Shown here in pieces: positions 50,282 through 59,223 of a stretch of DNA of 64,000 bases. The stretch lies in assembly GCA_963841695.1 (NCBI GenBank), contig CAWJDQ010000011.1:1-64000 (forward strand). Reading direction: 5' to 3'. Source of the DNA: RYN-230 sp963841695. GTDB taxonomy: Bacteria > Actinomycetota > Actinomycetes > Streptosporangiales > Streptosporangiaceae. Position numbers and translations under genes: made by a program. How positions within the stretch are numbered: position 1 is the first letter of the stretch; the number at the start of each line of letters is the position of its first letter. The notes under the pieces are model-generated. The model ran no database searches. It had not been told where the DNA came from and worked only from the letters and a program-made list of their open reading frames with translations.

Positions 50282-51034
50282 ATGACCGACACGGTCCGCT
50301 TCGAGGTGTCCGGGGCGGTGGCCACGATCACGCTGAACCGGCCGGACCGGCTGAACGCGATGACCGAGGAGCTGATCGGCGGGGTCCTGGCCCGCCTGGA
50401 CCAGGCCAGCGGGGACGACGCCATCCGGGTTGTCGTGCTCACCGGGGCGGGCCGCGGTTTCTGCGCGGGCGGTGACCTCGGCGCGATGGGGGAGTTCGCG
50501 GAGCCCCGCACGCCCGGCGCCAGCGTGGCCCAGCTGCGGCGGCTGCACCGGACCAGCGAGCTGCTGCACGAGATGCCGAAGGTGACCATCGCCGCGGTCA
50601 ACGGCCCCTGCGCGGGCGCCGGGCTGTCCTGGGCGTGCGCCTGCGACCTGCGGATCGCCGCCGAGTCCGCGGTGTTCCGGACCGCGTTCCTCAGTCCGCC
50701 GGGCTGACGGGGGACTTCGGCGGCACATGGTTGCTGACCCGCCTCGTCGGTGCGGGCCGCGCCCGCGACCTCTTCTTCCGCAACGAAAAGCTGAGCGCGG
50801 CCAGCGCCGCCGCCATGGGCCTGGTCGGTGAGGTGGTGCCGGACGGCGCCCTGATGGACCGGGTGACTGACCTCGCCCGGCGGGCTGGCCCAGGCGCCCC
50901 CGCACGTGGTGGCCGGGATCAAGCAGAACCTGAACGACGCCCAGGAGCTGGACCTGCACGCGATGCTGAACGCCGAGGCCGAGCGGCAGGTCCGGGCGGC
51001 GCTCAGCCACCCGTCTGCCGCGCCGCGGTCCTAG
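50282..51034 (+). CDS. enoyl-CoA hydratase/isomerase, two compensating frameshifts
   Basis: A crotonase of about 250 residues starting at ATG 50282 after GGGAGGAGG. The first part holds RFEVSGAVATITLNRPDRLN, GAGRGFCAGGDLGAMGEFAE and VNGPCAGAGLSWACACDLRI. A base is lost near 50697 and a G gained in the GGG at 50882-50884. The segment between reads, one frame over, the conserved GLTGDFGGTWLLTRLVGAGR and AAAMGLVGEVVPDGALMDRV. The original frame then finishes with QAPPHVVAGIKQNLNDAQEL and stops at 51034. Conservation in the shifted segment favours sequencing error. The GDFGG motif suggests the isomerase/hydratase group with Asp at the active site. Confidence 0.85.
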
Positions 51035-51050
51035 CCGGGCAGGCACGGGC

Positions 51051-52736
51051 GTGATCGCGGGCTGGGCTCGCCCCGGCGACCGGGTGCTGCCGCGCCTGCT
51101 CCGCCGCCGCGCGGCTGAGCGGCCGGACCGGGAGTTCCTGCGGATCGAGGACGGGCCCGCCGAGACGTTCAGCCAGGTGCTGGCGGCCGCCGAACGGATC
51201 GCGGGCCAGCTGGCCGGGCTCGGCGTCGGCCCGGGCGACCTGGTGCCGCTGATGGCCGAGACGTCGGCGCAGTCGGTGCACGCCTGGCTCGGGGTGAACC
51301 TGGCCGGGGCGGCCGACGTGCCGCTGAACACCGCCTACCGCGGCGCGAGCCTGGCCCACGCGGTCAGCCTGTGCCGCGCCCGGGTGATGATCGCCGACCG
51401 CTCCTTCCTGCCGCGGATCGCCGAGGTCGCCGCGGACCTGCCCGCCCTGGAGACCGTGGTCCTGCTCGGCGACGCAGCCGCCGCGGCCGGCCTTCCCGGC
51501 CGGGCGGACCTGGCCGGCCTGCGGGTCGTCCCGCTGGCCGCGGTCCCGGACGGGCCCGGGCCCGGCGGAACCGGGCTGGACGGGGCGCTGACCTACCGGG
51601 ATACCGCCTCCGTCCTGTTCACGTCGGGGACCACCGGCCCGGCCAAGGGCGTGATCATGACCCACGCCCAGACGTACGCGATCGCCCAGGAGATCGTGGA
51701 CGGGCTGCGGGTGACCGGGCGGGACATCTTCTACTGTTTCCATCCCCTGTTCCACATGACCCGGTTCGGGTCGGTGTACACGGCGCTGCTGGCCGGCTGC
51801 CCGGTGGTGCTGGACCGCCGGTTCGACGCGGCCGCGTTCCTGGACCGGGCCCGCCGCTACGGGGCCACCGCCACCATCGGTCACGGGCCGATGCTGGAAG
51901 CCATCTACCGCCAGCCGGAGCGCCCGGACGACGCCGACAACCCGCTGCGCACGATCCTCACCGCGCCCCTGCCGGCCAGGATCGCCGCGGACTTCGAGCG
52001 CCGGTTCGGCGTCCGGGCCATCGACACCTGGGGGATGACCGAGGTGACCTGCGTGACCATGCGCCCCTACCAGACGCCGCTGCGCCCGGGCAGCTGCGGG
52101 CGCCCCCGCGATGACCTCCTCGAGGTCCGGATCGTCGACCCGGAGACCGACGAGGTGCTGCCCGCGGGCCAGGTCGGCGAGATCACCGTGCGGCCCCGCC
52201 AGCCCTGGGTCGTGATGCAGGGCTACCTGGGCATGCCCGGCCTGACCGTGGCGGCCTGGCGGAACTTCCGGTTCCACTCGGGCGATTTCGGCTACCTGAC
52301 CCCGGATGGGTACCTGTACTTCGCCGAGCGGTCCGGCGACCGGATCCGCCGCCGGGCCGAGAACGTGTCGGCCGACGACATCGAGTCCGCCGCGGCCAGC
52401 TACCCGCGGGTGCGGGAGTGCGCCGCGGTGGGAGTCGCCTCGGAGTTCGAGGGCGACGACGACATCAAGCTCTGCGTGGTGCTCGCCCCCGGCCCGCCGC
52501 TCGACGAGGCGGGCCTGATCAGGCACCTGGTCCAGCGGCTGCCGCACTACATGGTCCCGAGGTACCTCGAGGTGCTCCCCGGCCTGCCCCGCACCCCGAC
52601 CGGCAAGGTCCAGCGGCAGCTGCTCCGGACGTCCGCCACCGGCCCGGGCGTCTGGGACCGCACCGCGGCCGGCGTCTCGGTCCGGGCCCTCACGGGCCAG
52701 CTCGAGCCCAGCCAGATCCGCGAGGGGGAACAGTGA
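51051..52736 (+). CDS. AMP-forming acyl-CoA ligase (CaiC-like)
   Basis: A 561-residue adenylate-forming ligase similar in layout to crotonobetaine/carnitine-CoA ligases. A3 is SVLFTSGTTGPAKGVIMTHA. PLFHMTRFGSVYTALLAG and IDTWGMTEVTCVTM mark the acyl site. The hinge is FHSGDFGYLTPDGYLYFAER then SGDRIRRRAENVSADDIESA. The catalytic Lys is in TPTGKVQRQLLR. The GTG at 51051 follows 16 bases after the crotonase stop. Its end overlaps the next gene by four bases (GTGA). It activates a carboxylate for the same pathway. Confidence 0.93.
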   Translation: MIAGWARPGDRVLPRLLRRRAAERPDREFLRIEDGPAETFSQVLAAAERIAGQLAGLGVGPGDLVPLMAETSAQSVHAWLGVNLAGAADVPLNTAYRGASLAHAVSLCRARVMIADRSFLPRIAEVAADLPALETVVLLGDAAAAAGLPGRADLAGLRVVPLAAVPDGPGPGGTGLDGALTYRDTASVLFTSGTTGPAKGVIMTHAQTYAIAQEIVDGLRVTGRDIFYCFHPLFHMTRFGSVYTALLAGCPVVLDRRFDAAAFLDRARRYGATATIGHGPMLEAIYRQPERPDDADNPLRTILTAPLPARIAADFERRFGVRAIDTWGMTEVTCVTMRPYQTPLRPGSCGRPRDDLLEVRIVDPETDEVLPAGQVGEITVRPRQPWVVMQGYLGMPGLTVAAWRNFRFHSGDFGYLTPDGYLYFAERSGDRIRRRAENVSADDIESAAASYPRVRECAAVGVASEFEGDDDIKLCVVLAPGPPLDEAGLIRHLVQRLPHYMVPRYLEVLPGLPRTPTGKVQRQLLRTSATGPGVWDRTAAGVSVRALTGQLEPSQIREGEQ

Positions 52737-53860
52737 GCGATTCCGCGGCCGCGCCCGGCGGCCCGCTGGCCGGGATCCGGGTCATCGACCTGAGCAGGCT
52801 CGCCCCGGGCCCGTACGGCAGCATGCTGCTTGCGGACCTGGGGGCCGAGGTCATCGCGGTCACCGGCGGCCGCGCCGGGCAGGTCCCGGCCGACTTCGCC
52901 CGGGGCAAGCGGTTCGTGCACCTGAACCTGAAGCACCCGGCCAGCCGCCAGGCCCTGCACCGGCTGGTGGCCTCGGCCGACGTGCTGATCGAGGGATTCC
53001 GGCCCGGCGTCGCCGACCGGCTCGGCGCCGGCTACGCCGAGCTCAGCCAGGTCAACCCCCGGCTGGTGTACTGCTCGGTGACCGGCTACGACCCGGCCGG
53101 GCCGGACGCCCAGGCCGCCGGGCACGACATCAACTACCTGGCCGTCACCGGCCTGCTCGGCGCGGTCGGCCCGGCGGGCGGGGCTCCGGTGCCCCCGCTC
53201 AACCTGGTCGCCGACCTGGCTGGCGGCGGCCTGCTGGCCGCGTTCGGCATCTGCGCGGCCCTGGTCGAGCGGGACCGCTCCGGCCGCGGCCAGCGGGTCA
53301 GCGCCGCGATGACCGACGGCGTGCTGTCCATGATGGAGATGTGGCTGAACGCCTGGCGGACCCCGTTGCTGCCGGAACGCGGGCTCGGCTTCACCACCGG
53401 GGCGGCGCCGTTCTACCGCTGCTACCGCTGCGCCGATGGCCAGTACGTGGCGGTGGGCGCGGTCGAGGACGGGTTCTTCCGCGCGCTGTGGGACGGGCTC
53501 GGCTTGCCGCCGCCCTGCCCGGGCGACCGGTTCGAGCCGGCCACCTGGCCTGGCCTGGCCCAGGTGATCGGCGACCGCTTCGCCACGGCGAGCCGGGATG
53601 AGTGGTCGGCGCGGTTCGCCGGGGCCGACGCGTGCGTGACGCCGGTGCTCGCCCCGGACGAGGTGCTCCGGGCCAGCGGACGCCCCGGCCCGGTGCCGCG
53701 GTTCTCCCGTACCCCCGGCGGGCGGGGCCCCGACGGCGGCGAGCCGGACGCCACGGCGGAGGTGCTGGCCGGGGCCGGCCTGACCGAGGAGGAGCTCCGG
53801 GCGGTGGCCGCGGAGGCACAGCGCGACGGCGCGTTCGGGTTCAGATGGCCGCCTGACTGA
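52733..53860 (+). CDS. alpha-methylacyl-CoA racemase-like CoA transferase family protein
   Basis: A 375-residue class III CoA-transferase-fold protein. It is more like alpha-methylacyl-CoA racemases than true transferases. The racemase His lies in AAGHDINYLAVTGLLGAVG, the Asp in NLVADLAGGGLLAAFG, and the late Glu in APFYRCYRCADGQYVAVGAV followed by EDGFF. It would interconvert 2R/2S-methylacyl-CoA esters, a step needed before beta-oxidation of methyl-branched (isoprenoid) chains. It is the last gene of the 49229-53860 operon. Confidence 0.9.
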   Translation: MSDSAAAPGGPLAGIRVIDLSRLAPGPYGSMLLADLGAEVIAVTGGRAGQVPADFARGKRFVHLNLKHPASRQALHRLVASADVLIEGFRPGVADRLGAGYAELSQVNPRLVYCSVTGYDPAGPDAQAAGHDINYLAVTGLLGAVGPAGGAPVPPLNLVADLAGGGLLAAFGICAALVERDRSGRGQRVSAAMTDGVLSMMEMWLNAWRTPLLPERGLGFTTGAAPFYRCYRCADGQYVAVGAVEDGFFRALWDGLGLPPPCPGDRFEPATWPGLAQVIGDRFATASRDEWSARFAGADACVTPVLAPDEVLRASGRPGPVPRFSRTPGGRGPDGGEPDATAEVLAGAGLTEEELRAVAAEAQRDGAFGFRWPPD

Positions 53861-53962
53861 CCACGGACGGACCGTTATATGGTCCCCTGGTTTGCCTGGC
53901 TGGCCGGATACCGCGGCCGGGCATAGCCTGGCGGCCATGACCCCCGGTCGCGGGCATGATCT

Positions 53963-54784
53963 GTGATGCGGGTGGTGCCATTGTCCGACCATCCCGGCAC
54001 CCTGCTCCGGCAGGCGCAGCGGCGGCGCGCGGCGGCTGACCGGGACGGCAGGCGGGCCTACGACGACGCGCTGGCCGGGCACCGCGAGCGCGTCGCGCAG
54101 GCCCGTGCGGCCCGGGATCAGGCCCGGGCGCAACGCCGCTGGGGCGCGTGGCTGCGCGGCGTCCTCGCCGGGTGGCAGGCGCACCGGCAGGTCCCCGCGC
54201 GCCTGCCCGGGAGCCAGCCGACGGATGAGGAAGAGAAGCTGGCCGCCGGGGTGCACGGCGAACGGCTGGTCGGGGAGGGGCTGGGCCAGGCTCTGGGCGA
54301 CGAATGGGTGCTGCTGCGCGGGTACCGCAACCGGCGCGGCGAGATCGACCATCTCCTCCTCGGCCCGCGGGGGCTTTTCGCCATCGAGGTCAAGCACCGC
54401 AACGCCACCATCGATTGCGCGGGCGACCGCTGGTGGTACTCGAAATACGACCGGTACGGCAATCTCGTCGGCGGCCGGCGCGAGATGACCGACCGGGGCG
54501 GACGTTCCCCCAGTGAGCAGCTCAACGAGCCCGCCACCGAGCTTGAGCGCTTCCTGCGCTCGCAGGACTGCCCCGTCACGATCGGCCGCATCGTCGTGCT
54601 CACCCACCCCCGTGCGCAGTTGCGCAGCTGCACCCGCCCGACCGTGCACATTGTCACCTCGATCAGGCAGCTCACCGGCCTGGTGAACAGCTCCCCGGCG
54701 GCGATCAGCAGCGCGGAGTCCGCGCAGCTTGAGCGGCTGATCGTCCGCGACCATCGCTTGCACGAGCGGCACCGCTCACGCTGA
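53963..54784 (+). CDS. NERD (nuclease-related) domain protein
   Basis: A 273-residue protein. An Arg/Ala-rich helical N-terminus (about 10-75) precedes the NERD domain: GVHGERLVGEGLGQALGDEW, then GEIDHLLLGPRGLFAIEVKH with the restriction-fold Asp...Glu-x-Lys pattern (D, then EVK), and VTIGRIVVLTHPRAQL. The presence of the EVK metal site suggests real nuclease or DNA-binding ability; family roles are mostly unknown. GTG 53963 or the next codon ATG 53966 starts it. It has no functional link to its neighbours. Confidence 0.85.
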   Translation: MMRVVPLSDHPGTLLRQAQRRRAAADRDGRRAYDDALAGHRERVAQARAARDQARAQRRWGAWLRGVLAGWQAHRQVPARLPGSQPTDEEEKLAAGVHGERLVGEGLGQALGDEWVLLRGYRNRRGEIDHLLLGPRGLFAIEVKHRNATIDCAGDRWWYSKYDRYGNLVGGRREMTDRGGRSPSEQLNEPATELERFLRSQDCPVTIGRIVVLTHPRAQLRSCTRPTVHIVTSIRQLTGLVNSSPAAISSAESAQLERLIVRDHRLHERHRSR

Positions 54785-54820
54785 GCGCCGGGCGGCTGCC
54801 GCGGGGGGCCGGATCAGCGG

Positions 54821-54871
54821 CGGGTCACGATCAGGCGCGGGTCACGATCAGGCGCGGGTCACGATCAGGCA
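54821..54871. repeat. 17-bp triplication at the 3' end of the ketosynthase gene
   Basis: Three tandem copies of cgggtcacgatcaggcg, the last with one change. The stop codon of the ketosynthase (54848) lies in the middle copy. Because 17 is not a multiple of three, the extra copies repeat the ending LIVTRA in other frames. Confidence 0.9.
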
Positions 54872-56071
54872 GGCGTCCTGCCCGCCGAAGCCGAACCCGT
54901 TGACCTGCAGCACGCCGATGTCGGCCTTGGCGGGCGCGCGGGTGATGACCCGGAACCGGGCCTCCGGCTCCACCTCGGTCGTGCCCGCGACCTGGACCAG
55001 CGTGCCCGCCTGCATCCCGTGCAGCCCGGCGAGCACGCCCATCACGCCGCTGGCCGAGCCGGTGTGCCCGACGTGGCCCTTGATCGAGGTGACCGGGAGG
55101 TCCGCGGCGTGCCCGCCGAACACGTCGTTGATCGCCCGGGCCTCGGCCAGGTCCCCGGCCGGGGTCGCGGTCGCGTGCGCGATCACCGCGTCCACGTCCT
55201 GCGGGCCGGCCAGGCCCGCGTCGTGCTGCGCCCGGCGCATGGCCTCCGCCTCCCACCGGCCGGACGGCTCGGGGGAGGAGGGATGGAAGCCCTCCGACAG
55301 CGAGGCGTAGCCGGTGACCAGGCCGTAGACGTGCGCGCCGCGCCGGGCCGCCCGCCCGGCGTGCTCCAGCACGACCACCGCCGCGCCGGCGCCCTCCACC
55401 ACCCCGCACCGGCGGGTGTCAAAGGGCAGGCTGGCCCGGTCCGCGCGGTCCGGCGGGCTGGACATTCCGTAGCTGCGCTGGCTGTAGGCCAGCGCGGGCG
55501 CCAGGCCGCACTCGGTGCCGCCCGCGATGATCACGTCGGCCTGCCCGGTCTCGATCATCCGGGCGGCGGTGCCGATCGCGTCCAGCGACGAGGCGCAGGC
55601 CGAGGACACGGTGAGCAGCGGGCCGTGCAGCCCGTAGTGCATGGCGATCTGCCCGGCCGCCATGTTCGGCCAGACCTGGATGTTCAGCTTCCGCGGCACC
55701 GCGTCCGGGCCCTCGGTGTCGAGCAGCCGCTGGGCGTCGAGCAGGGCCCGGGCGCCGGCCATCGTCACGCCCAGCACCACCCCGGTGCGCAGCGGGTCGA
55801 AGTCGCCGCCGGCGTCCCGCACCGCCTGGATGGCCGCGGCCAGCGCGTGCTGGGTGAACGTGTCCGAGCCCGCGATCACCCGCTCGTCCAGCCAGGCGGC
55901 CGGGTCGAAGTCCGGCACCGGGGCGATCCAGGCGTAGCGGCCGGCCTCCGGCTCGGCCCAGGGCGCGGCGGTCACGCCGTGCTCGCCCGCGTCGAGCCGG
56001 GCGAAGTACTCCTCCGCGGACTGGCCGATGCAGGAGATGACGCCGATCCCGGTGATGGCCACGTCCCGCAT
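54848..56071 (-). CDS. stand-alone beta-ketoacyl synthase (FabF-like)
   Basis: A 407-residue decarboxylating ketosynthase. The active Cys159 is in LTVSSACASSLDAIG. The two histidines are His299 in IAHATATPAGDLAEA (usual HGTGT is HATAT here) and His333 in SIKGHVGHTGSASG. FGFGG closes the C-terminus. It condenses an acyl thioester with a malonyl unit. No ACP, acyltransferase or ketoreductase lies near, so it either serves the general fatty-acid ACP or does another chemistry. ATG 56071 is the natural start. It shares operator C with the divergent ligase gene. Confidence 0.92.
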   Translation of the reverse strand: MRDVAITGIGVISCIGQSAEEYFARLDAGEHGVTAAPWAEPEAGRYAWIAPVPDFDPAAWLDERVIAGSDTFTQHALAAAIQAVRDAGGDFDPLRTGVVLGVTMAGARALLDAQRLLDTEGPDAVPRKLNIQVWPNMAAGQIAMHYGLHGPLLTVSSACASSLDAIGTAARMIETGQADVIIAGGTECGLAPALAYSQRSYGMSSPPDRADRASLPFDTRRCGVVEGAGAAVVVLEHAGRAARRGAHVYGLVTGYASLSEGFHPSSPEPSGRWEAEAMRRAQHDAGLAGPQDVDAVIAHATATPAGDLAEARAINDVFGGHAADLPVTSIKGHVGHTGSASGVMGVLAGLHGMQAGTLVQVAGTTEVEPEARFRVITRAPAKADIGVLQVNGFGFGGQDACLIVTRA

Positions 56072-56103
56072 GCGCTGCCCCTTCTGCCGCTCATTGACAG
56101 TAG

Positions 56104-56119
56104 TTGAATCCGACGTCAG
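56104..56119. promoter_or_regulatory. TetR-regulon operator, copy C
   Basis: TTGAATCCGACGTCAG lies in the 81-base gap between the divergent ketosynthase and AMP-ligase genes. It matches the reverse complement of copy D at 14 of 16 positions. Confidence 0.75.
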
Positions 56120-56152
56120 AATCAATCAGTCGCGACGCAGGCCGGAGGCAGC

Positions 56153-57668
56153 ATGAAGTTCACCCTCGCCGATTTCATCGCGATGAACATCCGGTCCTTC
56201 CCGGACCGCCCGGCCCTCGAAGTGCTCGGCGCGGCCGGTGAGAGCTACACGTACCGGGACATGTGGCTGCGCGTCTCGGCGCTGGCCGGCGCGCTGCGCG
56301 AGGTCGAGCCGGGACCGCACGGCCCCGTGGCCGCCACCCTGCTGCCCAACGGGGCGGACGCGCTGCTCATCTACCTGGCCGGGCAGCTGGCCGGGCTGCG
56401 CGATCGTGCCGGTCAACACCCGGCTCGCCCGCCCGGAGATCCTGCACATCGTGAACGACTCCGGGGCGCGGCGCATCTTCTCGCGCGGCGACCTGCTCGG
56501 CCTGGCGGCGGCCGTGGCGGGCGCTGCGGATCAGGCCGCCGCCGTCGTGGACGCGGCCGGGCTGCCCACCCCCGGCGGCCTTCGTGATCCCGCGGTGTCC
56601 GACCCGGCCAAGGGTGACCGGCTGGCCGCCGTCTTCTACACCTCGGGCACGACCGGCGCGCCCAAGGGCGCGGCGATGAGCAACGACACCTGGCTGGTCA
56701 ACGCCATGCGCTGGGGCTGGCAGCTCGGCCTGTGCTGGGATGACGTGATGCTGGTGCCCGGGCCGCTGTTCCACATGTCCTACTGCAGCTTCGCCTTCGG
56801 CACGCTGATGATCGGCGGCCGGGTCCGGATCATGCCCGCGTTCGACGCCGCCCGGGCCTGCGACGAGTTCGCGGGGACCTGCACGACGGCGTTCCTGGTG
56901 CCGTCCATGACCACGATGATGATCGAGGAATGGCGGCGCCGGGGCCGGCCGCCGCTGGGCAGCATGCGGGCCATGATGACCGCGGCCGCCTCCGTGTCGC
57001 CCGAGGCGCTCGCGGACGCGTTCGCGATGTTCCCGAACGCCCGGATCACCGAGACCTACGGCTGGACCGAGGCCGGGTTCGCCACGGACGAGATCAAGCA
57101 CCCGGAGACCCTCGCCGACGCCACCGTCGGGTACTCCACGCTGGGCTGCGAGATCGCGATCCTGGACCCGGACGGGAACCCGGTCCCCCCCGGCGAGCAG
57201 GGTGAGGTGGCGGTGAAGACCGTGGCCCACTTCTCCGGGTACCTGAACCGGCCCGACGCCACCGCGGCCGCCTGGGCCGGGGACTTCCTGCGCTCGGACG
57301 ACATCGGCGTGCTGGAGAAGGATGGCCGGCTGCGCATCATCGACCGGAAGAACGGCCTGATCATCAGCGGCGGCGAGAACGTCTACGCCGCCGAGGTCGA
57401 GCGGGTGCTGATCAGCCACCCGCGGGTCCGCGACGTCACCGTGGTCGGCAAGCCGGACCCGCGCTGGGGCGAGGTCGTGGTCGCGGTGGTGGTGCCCGAG
57501 CCCGGCCCCGCCCCTGACCCCGGCGAGATCGCCGCCTACTGCCGGGCCCGGCTGGCCGGCTTTAAGTGCCCGCGCGAGGTCCGGGTCTGGGACGACCTGC
57601 CCCGCAACTCGATGGGCAAGATCCAGCGCTACATCATCCGCGACCGCGTCACGGCCGGGCCGGCCTAG
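56153..57668 (+). CDS. AMP-forming acyl-CoA synthetase, frameshift near 56394
   Basis: An adenylate-forming ligase of about 504 residues from ATG 56153. It opens with KFTLADFIAMNIRSFPDRPA, LEVLGAAGESYTYRDMWLRV. The frame breaks at GGCCGGGCTGCG; removing one G of 56393-56395 gives GQLAGCAIVPVNTRLARPEI. It then continues with the A3 motif VFYTSGTTGAPKGAAMSNDT, A5 ITETYGWTEAGFATDEIKHP, hinge LRIIDRKNGLIISGGENVYA and the final Lys region NSMGKIQRYIIRDR. It is the third such ligase in 10 kb and is divergent from the ketosynthase under a shared operator. Confidence 0.88.
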
Positions 57669-57717
57669 GATGCGCCTGCCCGTCAGCTCGCTGCCGGGCG
57701 CGGTCAGGCCCCGCCGG

Positions 57718-58050
57718 TCAGGTCGGATCGTCGGTTGCGCTGCTTCGTGCCGGCCTGGAGCCCGAGTTCACCGGCCAGCCCGGTTCCCCGGCGATGGCTC
57801 CGCACGTGAAGCATCCGGCCAGGCCCATCGCCACCCACGCAGCGGTTCCGTGCGTCAGTCGGCCGCTCGCGAGCAGGACCGTGCTGAGCGAAAGGCAAAG
57901 CACCGTCCGCGTCCTCGGCTGGTCCGGCCTGCCCGGCCCGGCCTCCTGGCGTCTGGCCCGGCCGCGGGCCAGCGCAAAACCGGCGAGAGCGGCACCCAGC
58001 GTCCCACCCGCGATCACTGCCCAGTTCAGGATGTCGAGGAAAGCGGACAT
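57718..58050 (-). CDS. small membrane protein, unknown function
   Basis: A 110-residue protein from ATG 58050. One N-terminal transmembrane helix (ILNWAVIAGGTLGAALAGFA) is followed by an Arg-rich cytosolic patch (ARGRARRQEAGPGRPDQPRT). Two weaker hydrophobic segments follow (VLCLSLSTVLLASG and AWVAMGLAGCFTCGAIAG). There is no recognised family. It is antisense to nothing convincing, and its codon use fits the region. Confidence 0.5.
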   Translation of the reverse strand: MSAFLDILNWAVIAGGTLGAALAGFALARGRARRQEAGPGRPDQPRTRTVLCLSLSTVLLASGRLTHGTAAWVAMGLAGCFTCGAIAGEPGWPVNSGSRPARSSATDDPT

Positions 58051-58315
58051 GCCACTCCACTCCAGCCCAGGCCGCCAGCATAGGAAGGCCTCAGACGAGC
58101 TTACGGCCAGGCAGTCCGGGACGGAATCTGCCGAAGCCCGCCCGCCAGGCCCACGCAGTGCCCGCGGCGCAGGGCGCGGCGGACACCCTCCCGGCGGGTG
58201 CCTGACCGCGGCCGGACGCTCGGTCGTGCTGGCGCGCGGGGGATGCGGGGACGACGTGCGGGCCAGCAGGCCCGTGTTGCTCGTTGTCTGCATCCAGGCC
58301 GGGCATCCTGTCCTG

Positions 58316-58807
58316 GTGAGGCTGAATGCGCCAGGGCAGTATGCGGATGACCGGAATCTGGGTGCCCGCCAGCGGCTGTGGCGTTGTGAGAGCCCGCCTT
58401 TCGATCTCGTGGGCTGGGTCCTGGGCGTGGCCGGGCTGTCGCCGGGGATGCGGGTGCTGGATGCTGGCTGCGGGAACGGTATGTACCTGCGTGGGCTGCG
58501 GGAGCGGGGATCCGGGCGGCCGGGTGTGATCTGTCGATGGGGATGCTGCGGGCGGTATCTCCCGCAGCTCGGCGTGGTCTTCGGGTCGGTGAGCTGCGTG
58601 CGGCCCGCCAGCAGGGCCCCTGTGGTTATCCGCGACGCGGCGGTAGCCGCAGGCTACGTGGCCAGCCTGGCCGACCTTTTCCAGGATGAGGTCGCTCGTC
58701 CCTGGGGTGATGTTGTCGGGGACGTACGCCAGGAAGTGCGGGCCCTGATTGACCGCGAGGGAGCCTTCATCACCTTTGGTGATGTGGCCGCCTTCGTGTG
58801 CCGTTAG
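58316..58807 (+). pseudogene. remnant of a SAM-dependent methyltransferase
   Basis: Begins at GTG 58316 with LNAPGQYADDRNLGARQRLW and the SAM motif GMRVLDAGCGNGMYLRGLRE. At about 58525 the expected next strand appears only in another frame (CDLSMGMLRAVSPAAR, about 58528-58575). Then 60-90 residues, including the usual motif-IV to post-motif part, are missing. The first frame resumes with the family's C-terminus: AVAAGYVASLADLFQDEVAR, EVRALIDREGAFITFGDVAA, FVCR. An internal deletion plus frameshift makes this a true pseudogene, unlike the single-base breaks elsewhere. Confidence 0.75.
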
Positions 58808-58884
58808 CGCTGCCGGCCATATCTGGGGCTCGCGGCCGCCTGGCCAGGCTCGCCTAATATCTTGCTTTCCAGTATATTGACTGC

Positions 58885-59223
58885 ATGGCGGCCAGGCCCA
58901 TGACCGGACAGGCGTTCTACGTGCTCACCGCGCTGGCCGATGGCCCGCGGCACGGGTACGGCATCGTGGGTGAGGTTGCCGAGCTGTCGCAGGGCCGGGT
59001 GACGCTGAAGATCGGCAGCCTGTACGGGGTGCTGGAGCGGCTCGCCGCCGAGGGGCTGATCGAGCCCGACCGGGAGGAAGCCCACGACGGCCGGCTGCGC
59101 CGCTACTACCGGCTGACGCAGGATGGCCGGCGCGCGCTGGCTGAAGAGGCCGAGCTTCGCGCCGCCAGCGCTCGCGTGGTGCGGGCGAGGCTGCGGCTGA
59201 CCGGGCCGCAGGCAGCCGGATGA
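58885..59223 (+). CDS. PadR-family regulator (short type)
   Basis: A 112-residue PadR winged-helix protein: QAFYVLTALADGPRHGYGIV, VTLKIGSLYGVLERLAAEGL, RRYYRLTQDGRRALAEEAEL. It has no C-terminal effector domain, as in the PadR-s group. It overlaps the following membrane-protein gene by four bases (ATGA), an arrangement where the regulator usually controls the membrane unit. The AT-rich TATCTTGCTTTCCAGTATAT (58858-58877) just upstream is the likely promoter and self-operator. Confidence 0.92.
   Translation: MAARPMTGQAFYVLTALADGPRHGYGIVGEVAELSQGRVTLKIGSLYGVLERLAAEGLIEPDREEAHDGRLRRYYRLTQDGRRALAEEAELRAASARVVRARLRLTGPQAAG

Noticed and set aside
54821..54871. 17-bp repeats as an attachment site or integron-like element
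   Set aside because: They are tandem, lie at one gene end, and no integrase or tRNA gene is near.
54848..57668. Polyketide or fatty-acid biosynthetic gene cluster
   Set aside because: Only one ketosynthase is present, with no carrier protein, acyltransferase, reductase or thioesterase module. The surroundings are degradative.
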